A stretch of DNA of 64,000 nt from Sulfitobacter noctilucicola (GTDB lineage: Bacteria > Pseudomonadota > Alphaproteobacteria > Rhodobacterales > Rhodobacteraceae), in NCBI RefSeq assembly GCF_000622385.1, contig NZ_JASD01000005.1, forward strand, positions 1 through 64,000, given 5' to 3'. Shown one piece after another: positions 48,595 to 58,124 of the stretch. Each line of letters begins with the position of its first letter. The stretch's first letter is position 1. Position numbers and translations under genes: made by a program. The notes under the pieces were generated by a model. That model saw only the letters and a list, made by a program, of their open reading frames with translations. It was not told where the DNA came from and searched no databases.

Positions 48595-49623
48595 TTATTC
48601 CTCCATCACGCCTTTGCGACCCATGAGGCCACGTGGACGTGTCAGCAAGATGATAATGGCGACCACATAGATGATGATCTGGTCGATACCGGGCAGGATG
48701 TTCTTGACCTCGTTCATGGAGGCAAGGCTTTCGAGGATACCGAGCATGAAGCCCGCAAGTACCGCACCGGGAAGCGATCCCATGCCACCCACAACAACAA
48801 CCACAAAGCTGAGAACGAGGAAGTCCATGCCCATATGGTAATTGGGAGAGTTGATCGGAGCGTACATCACACCGGCCAGACCGGCGACGGCGGCGGCGAT
48901 ACCGAACATAATGGTAAAGCGGCGGTCGATGTCGATGCCCAGAAGGCCGACGGTCTCGCGGTCTGCCATACCGGCGCGAACAACCATCCCGAAGGTGGTG
49001 AATTGCAGGAAGGCAAACACAGCACCGATAATCAGCGCGGAAAACCCGAAGTAGACAAGTCGCCAGTAGGGGTAGGCCAGCGATGTATCGAGGCCGAGAA
49101 GCGGGCCGAAGTCAAAGCTGCCGACAAAGGCGGAGGGTGCGGGCGTCGGGATCGGGTTCGCACCATAGAAGTACTTGATTACCTCCTGCAGAACGATCGC
49201 CAGACCGAAAGTCACAAGGATCTGATCGGCATGGGGGCGCTTGTAGAAGTGTTTGATCAGACCACGTTCCATGATGAAACCGATCAACAGCATGACGGGG
49301 ATTGCCAGCAGGATTGCCAGCGGCACGGCCCAGTCAATGATGGCACCGCCCACCTCGGGGCCGAACCAGTTCTCTACATAAGGCGTTTTGATCTTGAGCG
49401 GGTTGCCCAGAAAATCCTTCTCCGTCTCGGACAGCGTCTCGGAGCTGAGTGTGAGGATGCGCTGCAAGGTGACAGAGCAGAACGCACCGATCATGAACAG
49501 CGCACCGTGTGCGAAGTTCACAACACCGAGCGTGCCGAAAATAAGGGTCAGACCAAGGGCGATCAACGCATATGCGGAGCCTTTGTCCAGACCGTTCAAG
49601 AATTGAAGAAGTATTGCGTCCAT
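48595..49623 (-). CDS. livH: Branched-chain amino acid ABC permease (LivH type)
   Basis: The 342-residue membrane protein has LNGLDKGSAYALIALGLTLIFGTLGVVNFAHGALFM at the N-terminus and GLLGIDIDRRFTIMFGIAAAVAGLAGVMYAPI further on, typical of LivH. The ATG at 49623 follows GAGGTGGGGACC. It overlaps nothing and lies three bases from livM. Confidence 0.9.
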   Translation of the reverse strand: MDAILLQFLNGLDKGSAYALIALGLTLIFGTLGVVNFAHGALFMIGAFCSVTLQRILTLSSETLSETEKDFLGNPLKIKTPYVENWFGPEVGGAIIDWAVPLAILLAIPVMLLIGFIMERGLIKHFYKRPHADQILVTFGLAIVLQEVIKYFYGANPIPTPAPSAFVGSFDFGPLLGLDTSLAYPYWRLVYFGFSALIIGAVFAFLQFTTFGMVVRAGMADRETVGLLGIDIDRRFTIMFGIAAAVAGLAGVMYAPINSPNYHMGMDFLVLSFVVVVVGGMGSLPGAVLAGFMLGILESLASMNEVKNILPGIDQIIIYVVAIIILLTRPRGLMGRKGVMEE

Positions 49624-49735
49624 GGTCCCCACCTCGATGCACTACGCCTGTTGCCGGACCGCCATCGGTCCCGCACAGGCTATGGGATGGGGCGCACCGT
49701 TATGGTGCGCCCTGATATTATAGAAAGGTTTTCGC

Positions 49736-51082
49736 TTACGCGCCGGGGTTACATGAACCCAGCTGGCCGCCAGCAAACATTGGGTGATCAGGCGCGTACT
49801 CGACCTGAGCACGTGGTGTCACTTCAACGATTTCCAGTGTGTCGTATTCGTTTGACGGGTTCTCTTTACCCTTCATAACAAGCACGTCTTTGAAGCACTG
49901 GTGGTCATCGCCACGGTACAGAACCGGACCGTTGCCCAAGCCGTCGAACTCGAAATCTTCCAGAGCTTCGACAACACCACATGGGTTGAATGTGCCCGCA
50001 CGCTCGACAGCATCCGCATACAGCAGCGTCTGAACATAGCATGTGTGCGCAGAGTTGGACGGTGGACGGCCATACTTTTCACCGAAGGATTTAACGAAGG
50101 CTTTGGAGCCTTCATCCTGCAGCTGCCAGTTCCAGTTCATGGAGCCGATAACGCCTTCAACGTTTTTACCCGCACCCGCAGCCATCAGCTCGGAGTAGAG
50201 GGGAACAACGATTTCGAACTTCTTGCCGTTCACTTCTTTGTTCAGCAGGTCGAACTGGACCGCGTTTGTCAAAGAGTTGACCATGTTTCCGCCGTAGTGG
50301 TTCAGAACCAGAACGTCGGCACCGGAGTTCAGCACTGGTGCGATATAGGAAGAGAAGTCCGTGGACGCGAGTGGCGTCAGCACGTTGTTCACTGTTTCCC
50401 AGCCCATGGCTTCGGTTGCCGCGGCAATCGATTCCTGCTGTGTCCAGCCCCATGTGTAGTCGGCTGTCAGGTGGTATGCCTTACGGTCGGAACCATAAGC
50501 GTTGTTCAGAACGGGTGCGAGAGCAGCCGCTGACATGTAACCGTTAAAGAAGTGACGGAAGCCGTTGGCTTTCTTGTCCTTACCGGTTGTATCGTTGGAG
50601 TGTGTGAGGCCCGCCATAAAGATGACGCCGGCTTCTTGGCACAGGCCCTGAACCGCAACAGCCACACCCGAGGATGAGCCACCGTTGATCATGACAGCGC
50701 CGTCTTTTTCGATCATCGCTTTTGCGGATGCCCGTGCAGCGTCTGACTTGGTCTGTGTGTCGCCTGTAACGAACTCGACCTTTTTGCCCAGAATACCGTT
50801 ACCCTTCAGCGCTTTCGAGCTGAACGTATTCATCATTCCGCCGTCGCCTTCGCCGTTCAGGTGCTGGACTGCCAGCTCCTGCGCGCGCAGCTCGTCAAGA
50901 CCTTCTTCGGCGTATGGGCCGGTCTGGGGTACGTTGAAACCCAGCGTTACAGTTGAGCCTGTCGGTGCGTTGGTGAAGCCAGAGTGGCCATCGGCACGCA
51001 GGTACGTCGGCAGCGCAAGACCGGCGCTGGCAACAGCACCCGTTTTGATCAGACCGCGACGTGTCGGATTTGAAAATGACAT
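49736..51082 (-). CDS. Branched-chain amino acid or amide ABC binding protein
   Basis: The 448-residue periplasmic binding protein of the LivJ/UrtA family has a twin-arginine-like leader (TRRGLIKTGAVASAGLALP) and a ligand fold with GFNVPQTGPYAEEGLDELRAQELAVQHLN, MINGGSSSGVAVAVQGLCQEAGVIFMAG, and ADVLVLNHYGGNMVNSL. The ATG at 51082 has GGGAGGACTTC upstream. The long insert and overall length suggest a ligand other than leucine or isoleucine, such as an amide. It is the first gene of the liv operon. Confidence 0.87.
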   Translation of the reverse strand: MSFSNPTRRGLIKTGAVASAGLALPTYLRADGHSGFTNAPTGSTVTLGFNVPQTGPYAEEGLDELRAQELAVQHLNGEGDGGMMNTFSSKALKGNGILGKKVEFVTGDTQTKSDAARASAKAMIEKDGAVMINGGSSSGVAVAVQGLCQEAGVIFMAGLTHSNDTTGKDKKANGFRHFFNGYMSAAALAPVLNNAYGSDRKAYHLTADYTWGWTQQESIAAATEAMGWETVNNVLTPLASTDFSSYIAPVLNSGADVLVLNHYGGNMVNSLTNAVQFDLLNKEVNGKKFEIVVPLYSELMAAGAGKNVEGVIGSMNWNWQLQDEGSKAFVKSFGEKYGRPPSNSAHTCYVQTLLYADAVERAGTFNPCGVVEALEDFEFDGLGNGPVLYRGDDHQCFKDVLVMKGKENPSNEYDTLEIVEVTPRAQVEYAPDHPMFAGGQLGSCNPGA

Positions 51083-51218
51083 GAAGTCCTCCCGGTTGGT
51101 AAATTCGCCTGGCCGTTCCTCTCGGCCATGACAACACAAGTGTGCAAAGCCACTATGAGTTGATTCCAGAAAACCGATCAATAAGTCCCTTGATCTTCAC
51201 AATTATTCTGTAAAGATA

Positions 51219-51298
51219 TTCGCAAGGCTCTTTGCAAAGGTGTAAATAAGATGATGTTGCGGTGCAGAAACGCATTGAAATTGCCCGACTTTGTAAGG
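51219..51298. promoter_or_regulatory. TTTGCAAAG repeats, candidate operator of the adjacent regulator
   Basis: The repeats are TTCGCAAGG (51219-51227), TTTGCAAAGG (51231-51240, inside the perfect palindrome CTTTGCAAAG) and TTTGTAAGG (51290-51298). They resemble the TTTGCAAA core bound by RamB of Corynebacterium, a member of the same DUF2083/ScfR family as the downstream protein. Autoregulation, or control of the divergent liv operon, is an inference. Confidence 0.45.
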
Positions 51299-51308
51299 TT
51301 TGGTTGAC

Positions 51309-52604
51309 ATGACGCGCGACGCACTGACGGGCAGCCGCATCCGTGAAAAGCGGGTGATGGCCGGGCTCAAGCAGGCCGATCTGGCCCGCAATATCGGAAT
51401 CTCCGCAAGCTATCTCAATTTGATCGAGCACAACCGTCGCAAGATCGGGGGGAAGTTGCTGCTCAATATCGCTCAGGCTTTGGGTGTTGAGACGCAGGCA
51501 CTGACGGAAGGTGCAGAAGCCGCATTGATCGCCAGCCTGCGCGAAGCGGCTGACGAAGCCGGATTAAGTGCCGCCGAAGCGGCCCGCGCCGACGAATTTG
51601 CAGGGCGCTTTCCGGGGTGGGCAGATGTCGTGGCAGGCACCCGCAAACGGGTCGAAGCGCTGGAGCGCACAGTTGAGGCATTGACCGACCGTCTGGCCCA
51701 TGACCCGCATCTTGCCGCATCTATGCACGAGCTGTTGTCAACAGCGGCGGCGATCCGGTCAACGGCGTCGATCCTTGCGGAAACCAAAACATTGCAGCCA
51801 GAATGGCGCGACCGCTTCCATGCCAATATTCACGAAGACAGCAGACGCCTGTCAGACAGTGCCGGTGCTATCGTCACCTATCTGGAAGCGGACGGGGAAG
51901 CTGCCGATGCGGCGAGTTCTCCGCAAGAAGAAGTCGAGAAATTTCTGACTGCGCAGGAATTCAGCTTTCCGATGCTTGAGTTGGGCACCCCGAAGGCAGA
52001 CCAGATCGCGCGCGTTGTTGATGCCGCACCAGAACTGAAATCGCAGGCTGCGAAATACATCGCGACAAACGTTCTGCAACAGGTAGCTGGTGATGCTGCC
52101 GTGCTCAAGCTGGCCGAACTCCGGTCTGCAATCAATGAGGCAGGCACCGACCCCTTGGCGCTTGCGCGTATTCTGCGCCTCGGCGTGCCCTGCATTCTGC
52201 GGCGACTGGCGGCTTTGCCTGAACTGGGTGCGGGGCTGGTCGTCTGTGATCGCTCCGGCACGGTCATTTTTCGCAAATCCATCGAAGGTTTCACAGTGCC
52301 GCGTCATGGATCGGGCTGTCCGCTTTGGCCACTGTTTGCGGCACTTGGCGATCCCGGCACAGTGCTAAAAACCCGGATTAGCCAGTCAAGCGGTGGCGAT
52401 CTGGCGTTCGACAGTTTTGCGGCCTGCGAAACGCTCACCACACCGCAGTATAACGCGCGGCCATTGGTGCAGGGGGTGATGCTGTTGCTGCCTGCTGCTG
52501 CGGGGTCGGGGCAGGGCCTTGAGGTGGGATCAACCTGTAGGGTCTGCGCACAAAGAGAATGTCGCGCCCGTCGCGAGCCGTCAGTGCTTGGCGTCGGGGT
52601 CTGA
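51309..52604 (+). CDS. XRE-family regulator with ScfR (DUF2083) C-terminus
   Basis: The 431-residue regulator has an N-terminal helix-turn-helix (IREKRVMAGLKQADLARNIGISASYLNLIEHNRRKIGGKLL) and a C-terminal short-chain fatty acid metabolism regulator domain (VPRHGSGCPLWPLFAALGDPG, and the terminal Cys motif CRVCAQRECRARREP). Members of this family include RamB and PrpC-type regulators, which respond to acyl-CoA intermediates. The ATG at 51309 was chosen over an in-frame TTG three codons upstream. Confidence 0.87.
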   Translation: MTRDALTGSRIREKRVMAGLKQADLARNIGISASYLNLIEHNRRKIGGKLLLNIAQALGVETQALTEGAEAALIASLREAADEAGLSAAEAARADEFAGRFPGWADVVAGTRKRVEALERTVEALTDRLAHDPHLAASMHELLSTAAAIRSTASILAETKTLQPEWRDRFHANIHEDSRRLSDSAGAIVTYLEADGEAADAASSPQEEVEKFLTAQEFSFPMLELGTPKADQIARVVDAAPELKSQAAKYIATNVLQQVAGDAAVLKLAELRSAINEAGTDPLALARILRLGVPCILRRLAALPELGAGLVVCDRSGTVIFRKSIEGFTVPRHGSGCPLWPLFAALGDPGTVLKTRISQSSGGDLAFDSFAACETLTTPQYNARPLVQGVMLLLPAAAGSGQGLEVGSTCRVCAQRECRARREPSVLGVGV

Positions 52605-52718
52605 GGCAGCTTGTCCTTTTGACACCGGCAGGCGTTCCGGTGCATCCTTGGTTTAATGTGTGACCTGCCGCGTCAGATGGCGGGCACGCAGATTACCAAT
52701 GGGGGAGGACAGCCGCTC

Positions 52719-53084
52719 ATGACAAAACATGTCGTGCTGGTGGAGGACGAGGTCAATATTGCGGAGGCCATCCGCTTTTTGCTCTCAAACGAAGGCTGGC
52801 GGGTCGAAACGCTGGCAAACGGGGGCAGTGCTTATGATGTCATTCGGAACGCCGTGCCTGATCTTGTTATTCTTGACGTGATGTTGCCGGGCAAAAGCGG
52901 ATTCGAGATCCTGCATGATCTGCGCAGCGACGCGGCGTTTGAGGCGTTGCCGGTTCTGATGCTGACCGCACGCGGTCATGCCCGCGACCGCGAAATGGCA
53001 GAGAAAGCAGGCGTCAGCCGTTTTATGACCAAACCTTTTTCCAATACCGAAATGCTGGACGCCGTGCGCGACCTAACCCGTTGA
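52719..53084 (+). CDS. Single-domain response regulator
   Basis: The 121-residue protein is a lone receiver domain: VVLVEDEVNIAEAI (acidic pair), phosphoacceptor Asp in LVILDVMLPGKSG near residue 52, Thr in LMLTARG and Lys in FMTKPFS. No output domain follows. The ATG at 52719 has GGGGGAGGAC upstream. It precedes the symporter-histidine kinase and is its likely partner. Confidence 0.93.
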   Translation: MTKHVVLVEDEVNIAEAIRFLLSNEGWRVETLANGGSAYDVIRNAVPDLVILDVMLPGKSGFEILHDLRSDAAFEALPVLMLTARGHARDREMAEKAGVSRFMTKPFSNTEMLDAVRDLTR

Positions 53085-53109
53085 TCAGATTTGAGTGAGG
53101 TGTTTTGAT

Positions 53110-53454
53110 ATGGCCAAAACCCCTTTACCCAACCCCGCTTCTCCACAATCGGCCAGGGCGGTGGCCCCGATAACAAAAACGCCCGTTTTTCTTGAGCGTC
53201 AAAGCTACCGGATGCGCCGGATGATGGATGCGGTGCGCTTGTTACCTTTTCTGGGTGTTGCCTTGTGGATGGTGCCGCTGATGTGGCCGCTGCCGGATGC
53301 GAACGGCGGGCAGGGCACTTCAATGAGCGTGGCACTGCGCTATATCTTCGGGGTCTGGTGCCTTTTGCCATTTTGTGCGTGGCTGCTGTGGCGGAGGACA
53401 CGAAACCGCATTGTTCCAGAAAGTGGTGCGACACCGGAACCCAAAAAGCCATGA
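53110..53454 (+). CDS. Small two-helix membrane protein
   Basis: The 114-residue protein has two predicted transmembrane segments (about residues 43-62 and 75-97) and a Pro-rich N-terminus. No family is recognised. It overlaps the histidine kinase gene by four bases (ATGA), so the two are translationally coupled and it may help kinase assembly. Confidence 0.7.
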   Translation: MAKTPLPNPASPQSARAVAPITKTPVFLERQSYRMRRMMDAVRLLPFLGVALWMVPLMWPLPDANGGQGTSMSVALRYIFGVWCLLPFCAWLLWRRTRNRIVPESGATPEPKKP

Positions 53455-56180
53455 TGGTAGGCCTCAACCAACTCCTATTGGTGTGCCTTGCTTACGTTGC
53501 CTTTCTGTTTCTAATTGCCTTTTTGGCGGAGCGGGCAGCGGTACAGGGGCGAGGGGCAGCTTTGCTGCGCTCACCACTGGTGTATACGCTTTCGCTTTCG
53601 ATCTATTGCACAGCGTGGACGTTTTACGGGGCGGTCGGCTATGCCGCGCGGTCGGGGCTTGAGTATCTGACCATCTATTTGGGGCCTTCGCTTGTCATGA
53701 TCGGCTGGTGGTGGGTACTGCGCCGGTTGGTCAGTATCGGGCGAAGCCAGCGGGTCACATCGATCGCTGATTTGATTTCCTCGCGCTACGGAAAATCAAA
53801 TGTACTGGCCATCGTCGTGACTCTGATGGCCGTCATCGGTGTGACACCCTACATTGCCTTGCAACTTCAGTCGGTTGTTCTGTCGCTTTCGATCTTTGCC
53901 GTGGCTGATCTGGGGTCGACTGCCACGCCTGCTGATTTTAACCCCACCCGTGCCGCGTTTTGGGTCGCGACCGGACTTGCGCTTTTTACTGTGCTGTTCG
54001 GCACGCGGAACCTGAACGCAAACGAGCGTCATCATGGCATCGTTATCGCTGTCGCGGTTGAGGCGGTGGTGAAACTGGTCGCCTTGATGGCGGTTGGCAT
54101 CTTTGTTGTATGGGGGTTGGCCGGCGGAGTAAGTGATACACTTGCCCGCATCGACGCGTCCACGATCGGGGCTTGGGATGTGCAGGGCAGCCGTTGGGCA
54201 ACATTGACGTTACTCTCAGCGGCAGCGTTTCTATGTCTGCCACGTATGTTTCAGGTAATGGTGGTCGAGAATGACGACGAAAGCCACCTGCAAATCGCAT
54301 CATGGGCTTTCCCTTTGTACGTGATGGCAATGAGCCTTTTTGTCATGCCGATCGCGGTCGTCGGGCTTGACCTTTTGCCCGCCGGATCAAACCCTGATCT
54401 CTTTGTGCTGACACTCCCGCTTAGTCAGAACCAGAACGGGCTTGCGATGCTGTCCTTTCTCGGCGGATTTTCGTCGGCGACTTCAATGGTGATCGTGGCG
54501 GCACTGGCACTCAGCACAATGGTTTCGAACCATATCGTCATGCCGATCTGGTTGGCTTCAAGGCAAGGCGGGGCTACGCAATCGGGCGACGTGCGCAACG
54601 TTGTGATCCTTGCGCGGCGCATGTCGATCCTTCTGATCATGGGGTTGGGGTTCTCTTACTATCGTCTGTCGGGCGGCAGCGGGGCATTGGCCGCCATTGG
54701 GACCATCAGCTTTGGCGGTGTGGCCCAGTTCCTGCCCGCGCTCGCTGGTGGGATATTCTGGCGCGGGGCTACGCGAAGTGGTGCGCTTGCTGGGTTGGCC
54801 GTCGGCTTTGCCCTTTGGCTTTTCACGATGCTGTTGCCAAGTTTCGGCATGGATACAGCACTCTCGCGATCCACGTTTGAACAAGGCCTCCTTGGCATCC
54901 ATTGGTTGCGCCCCCAGGCGTTGTTCGGCATCGATGGCCTTGACCCGACAGTGCATGCTGTTCTGTGGAGCCTGTCGCTCAATACGATGGCCTTTGTTGT
55001 CACGTCGATTTTCACGTTCCCCACGCCGATGGAGCGACTGCAAGGCGCGCAGTTTGTGAACGTGATGGAGCATACCAGCCCGAACCGCGTTTGGGCGGCA
55101 TCGGTTGCGGGCAGCGAAGACCTGATGATCATGACACAGCGGATTTTGGGCGCTGCGGATGCGCAGCAGTTTTTCCGCCAGGAGGCTGAGGCGCAGGGCA
55201 TGGGCGGACAACTGCCAGAGCCGACGCCGGAATTCGTACAAGCCCTTGAACGCGAGCTTGCCGCGTCGGTCGGGGCAGCGACAGCACATGCGATGGTAAG
55301 CCAGATTGTCGGGGGAACCTCAGTCTCGGTGCAGGACCTGCTAGCCGTGGCTGACGAGTCCGCGCAACTTCTGGAATACTCCAGCCAGCTAGAGGAAAAA
55401 TCGCGGGAGTTGTCTTTGACAGCGGCACAGCTGCGCACCGCGAACGAAAAGCTGACGCAGCTCTCGTTGCAAAAAGACGCGTTCCTGAGCCAGATCAGCC
55501 ATGAGTTGCGTACACCGATGACGTCGATCAGGTCGTTTTCAGAAATATTGCGCGATGCTGAGGAAATGTCTGATGCCGACAAAACCCGCTACGCCTCGAT
55601 CATTCACACCGAGACACTCAGACTTACAAGGCTGCTGAATGATTTGCTGGACCTGTCCGTTTTGGAGAACGGGCAGGTTTCATTGCACTTGAGCGAGGGA
55701 GAGTTGAATGAGGTGCTGAACCGCGCAGTAACCACTGCAGTGGCGGGCGGTGCAGCTGCCTTGCAGGTCGAGCTGCGTGGCGGCACGGAGCCTGTCGCAC
55801 TTCATACCGATCTTGATCGTCTTGTTCAGGTCTTCATCAATCTGATTGGCAACGCGCAGAAATATTGCCTTGCCGAAAATCCAAAGCTTGTCATTACGAC
55901 GCAGGTTACTGCGCAAGGCGTGGCGATTGATTTTGTCGACAACGGCACCGGTATTGCGGCGGATGAGCAGGGTGTGATCTTTGAGAAATTCTACCGCGTG
56001 ACCGGCGCGCAGGGTGAGGGCGCGGGCCTCGGGCTGGCAATCTGTCAGGAAATTATGGTGCGGCTTGGGGGGCATATTACCTACCTGCCGGGCCGTGGCG
56101 GCGCAGCGTTCCGGGTGACGCTTCCCGTCTCGGCGCTAAGCCGGTCTGAAGCGCCACCTGTTACGTCTGAGGTTTCCTGA
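53451..56180 (+). CDS. Na+/solute symporter-histidine kinase fusion
   Basis: The 909-residue protein combines a sodium:solute symporter (PutP-like) membrane domain of about 13 helices (residues 1-500) with a cytoplasmic HisKA and HATPase part. Phospho-acceptor His is in QISHELRTPMTSIRS near residue 683, N-box LIGNAQKY near 795, and G-boxes near 830-865 (DNGTGIAADEQG, GAGLGLAICQEI). The design matches CbrA-type sensors that couple transport or substrate sensing to phosphorylation. It ends with a non-receiver tail. The start at 53451 overlaps the small membrane protein stop. Confidence 0.9.
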   Translation: MMVGLNQLLLVCLAYVAFLFLIAFLAERAAVQGRGAALLRSPLVYTLSLSIYCTAWTFYGAVGYAARSGLEYLTIYLGPSLVMIGWWWVLRRLVSIGRSQRVTSIADLISSRYGKSNVLAIVVTLMAVIGVTPYIALQLQSVVLSLSIFAVADLGSTATPADFNPTRAAFWVATGLALFTVLFGTRNLNANERHHGIVIAVAVEAVVKLVALMAVGIFVVWGLAGGVSDTLARIDASTIGAWDVQGSRWATLTLLSAAAFLCLPRMFQVMVVENDDESHLQIASWAFPLYVMAMSLFVMPIAVVGLDLLPAGSNPDLFVLTLPLSQNQNGLAMLSFLGGFSSATSMVIVAALALSTMVSNHIVMPIWLASRQGGATQSGDVRNVVILARRMSILLIMGLGFSYYRLSGGSGALAAIGTISFGGVAQFLPALAGGIFWRGATRSGALAGLAVGFALWLFTMLLPSFGMDTALSRSTFEQGLLGIHWLRPQALFGIDGLDPTVHAVLWSLSLNTMAFVVTSIFTFPTPMERLQGAQFVNVMEHTSPNRVWAASVAGSEDLMIMTQRILGAADAQQFFRQEAEAQGMGGQLPEPTPEFVQALERELAASVGAATAHAMVSQIVGGTSVSVQDLLAVADESAQLLEYSSQLEEKSRELSLTAAQLRTANEKLTQLSLQKDAFLSQISHELRTPMTSIRSFSEILRDAEEMSDADKTRYASIIHTETLRLTRLLNDLLDLSVLENGQVSLHLSEGELNEVLNRAVTTAVAGGAAALQVELRGGTEPVALHTDLDRLVQVFINLIGNAQKYCLAENPKLVITTQVTAQGVAIDFVDNGTGIAADEQGVIFEKFYRVTGAQGEGAGLGLAICQEIMVRLGGHITYLPGRGGAAFRVTLPVSALSRSEAPPVTSEVS

Positions 56181-56359
56181 GACACAATCGAGCGGATCAG
56201 GAAGGCTGGCGGTCCTTCCGCACGCGCGTAGGTAATACTGATTTAACGCCTTCGTGACGGTTTGGCCGTGTATCCTAAAGGCTCTGGTAACCTCTTGTCC
56301 GCTATGTCTGAAGCCGGAGCCCGAACGAAGGGCGGCAGCAAACAGGAAATTGAGGCGAT

Positions 56360-57622
56360 ATGGCAGCGTCCGAACGGTCGGCCCAAGGAGGCACGGCGCC
56401 TCCCGGAACGATCATTCACCGTAAGACCGAACTTGGCAGGGCCGAGCATCAAGCTCGTGCGATGTCGCTGTCCAAAGCTTTGCGCCTGACCGTCGCCAAA
56501 GTAGCAGAAGAACTGATTGATATGTCGGTGTCAGTGATTGGCGTCCGCCGTCAAAGCTGTCCGACAGATGATTTGGCTCAAACACTCAAACCAGAAGGTC
56601 TGCGCATGTTGTTGGAGGGGCCGGGCCGTCGCCGTGCGGCTGCGGTTTTTGACAGTGCATTGGTCACCGCGCTGATCCAACAGCAAACCATGGGAAAGGT
56701 GATGGCACCATCAGACGATGACCCGCGCAGGATGACCCCGACAGATGCGGCAGTCGCAGCGCCCTTTCTGGATGCTGTTCTGCGCCGTGCAGCACCTGTT
56801 CCCGAGGAGCCTGATGACAGAAGATTGATCGAAGGGTTCGCATTCGGTGCATGGGTTGAAGACCTGCGCGTGCTCTGTATGGCGCTGGAAGACCCCGAAT
56901 ATGAACTGCTTCATCTCGATCTGGATATCGCCGGAGGGGTCTGTCAGGGCAGTATTGTTTTGTGCTTGCCGAAAGACGGCGCGGTGACCCATTTCACTGA
57001 TCCCGATGACGAGGGACACACTTCTGCGGAAGCAAGCATTGACAGGGCACCCGCTGCGGACCTGTCAGAGACGGTGATGAGCCTCCATGCAGAGCTGCTA
57101 ATTTCAATCGCGCAGTTTAAAATGCCGCTACGCCAGCTTGGTGTGCTTCAAGCGGGCGATATCATTGATCTTGGCGCGGCGTCATTTGACCTTGTGCGCA
57201 TCCAGACGATTGCAGGCAACCGGATCGGACGCGGTGTTCTGGGGCAGCTTGATGGTGGCCGTGCGGTAATGGTGCAGCAGAGCAAACGACAAAATAGTGT
57301 GCTTAGCCGTCGGGCAGAGGATCGCGCTGGATTGGGAGACGCCGACAAGATGCACGCGGCCACACAGGGACCGGAGGTTGCTGAAAGCGGGGGCGTGTCG
57401 CCACCTGATTTGTCCCTTCCTCTGACGGGCGACATCACTGCCAACACTGCAAGTCTTGCGGATTCGCCTGTTGAAAACAGCAGTATTGGGGGCGGAGGCT
57501 TACCGGAATTGCCTGATTTGCCAGACTTGCCGGATCTGCCGGATATGTCTGACCTACCTGAACTGACTGACCTGCCGGATCTTGATGCCGACATGCTGAT
57601 GACGCAGTCAAAAGCTGGCTAG
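56360..57622 (+). CDS. FliM/FliN-family (SpoA) motor switch-like protein
   Basis: The 420-residue protein carries a FliM-like middle part (LTVAKVAEELIDMSVSVIGVR, VTALIQQQTMGKV, FAFGAWVEDLRVLCMALEDPEYELLHLDL) and a SpoA domain near residues 235-300 (FKMPLRQLGVLQAGDIIDLG, GRGVLGQLDGGRAVMVQQ). The tail is Pro/Asp/Leu-rich: LPELPDLPDLPDLPDMSDLPEL. No other flagellar gene is in the window. It may be the C-ring protein or a related export component. Confidence 0.82.
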   Translation: MAASERSAQGGTAPPGTIIHRKTELGRAEHQARAMSLSKALRLTVAKVAEELIDMSVSVIGVRRQSCPTDDLAQTLKPEGLRMLLEGPGRRRAAAVFDSALVTALIQQQTMGKVMAPSDDDPRRMTPTDAAVAAPFLDAVLRRAAPVPEEPDDRRLIEGFAFGAWVEDLRVLCMALEDPEYELLHLDLDIAGGVCQGSIVLCLPKDGAVTHFTDPDDEGHTSAEASIDRAPAADLSETVMSLHAELLISIAQFKMPLRQLGVLQAGDIIDLGAASFDLVRIQTIAGNRIGRGVLGQLDGGRAVMVQQSKRQNSVLSRRAEDRAGLGDADKMHAATQGPEVAESGGVSPPDLSLPLTGDITANTASLADSPVENSSIGGGGLPELPDLPDLPDLPDMSDLPELTDLPDLDADMLMTQSKAG

Positions 57623-57646
57623 GCTTCCAACGCGGTCGGTCCGAAA

Positions 57647-58075
57647 TCAGTCTTCTGCGAAGGGCTGTGACAAAACCTGCTGCATGTTGCGGATATCGTA
57701 TCCGCCCGCTTGCGCTGCCGCGATAATATCTTCTGCGGGCATATTACCTGCTTGTCCCAGGGCCCACGCTATCGTGGATCTGGTGCCTGACGCACAATAG
57801 GCCAGCACAGTCTCGTCCGTTGCGGCACCCAAGGCGCGGTTTTGGCCTATAACATCAGGTATCATGCTCTGGTGGGTCAGCGGTTGCTCTGCAAATGACA
57901 TGCCAGCAGCTTCTGCGGCGGCGCGAATTGCAGCAGCGCTATGACTGGGCGGCACCTCCGCATCGGGACGGTTACATAGAATGCGTGTGATGCCGGCTTC
58001 CGCGAGGGCGGGCATGTCCGCAGGATCGACCTGCGGGCTGACAAAGAAATGCGGTGATAGCTGACGAATATCCAT
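57647..58075 (-). CDS. TIGR01244-type sulfur transferase/phosphatase (DUF442)
   Basis: The 142-residue protein matches the DUF442 beta-lactamase hydrolase-like phosphatase family: FFVSPQVDPADMPALAEAGITRILCNRPDAEVPP, and the active-site Cys in AYCASGTRSTIAWA (CxxGxR-type phosphate loop). It may act on persulfide or phosphate. In related genes a fused sulfide:quinone domain occurs, but it is absent here. Confidence 0.85.
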   Translation of the reverse strand: MDIRQLSPHFFVSPQVDPADMPALAEAGITRILCNRPDAEVPPSHSAAAIRAAAEAAGMSFAEQPLTHQSMIPDVIGQNRALGAATDETVLAYCASGTRSTIAWALGQAGNMPAEDIIAAAQAGGYDIRNMQQVLSQPFAED

Positions 58076-58124
58076 GACAGCGGTCTAGCCCAGCCAGCCG
58101 ATTGCTGTCCAGCGGCTACAGCGT

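Noticed and set aside
46516..49878. A 1120-residue open frame on the plus strand, antisense to livF-livH
   Set aside because: It lies opposite four well-supported Liv genes and carries His/Asp/Gln-rich, repeat-poor sequence without any recognisable domain. Long antisense frames are common in GC-rich genes with this codon use.
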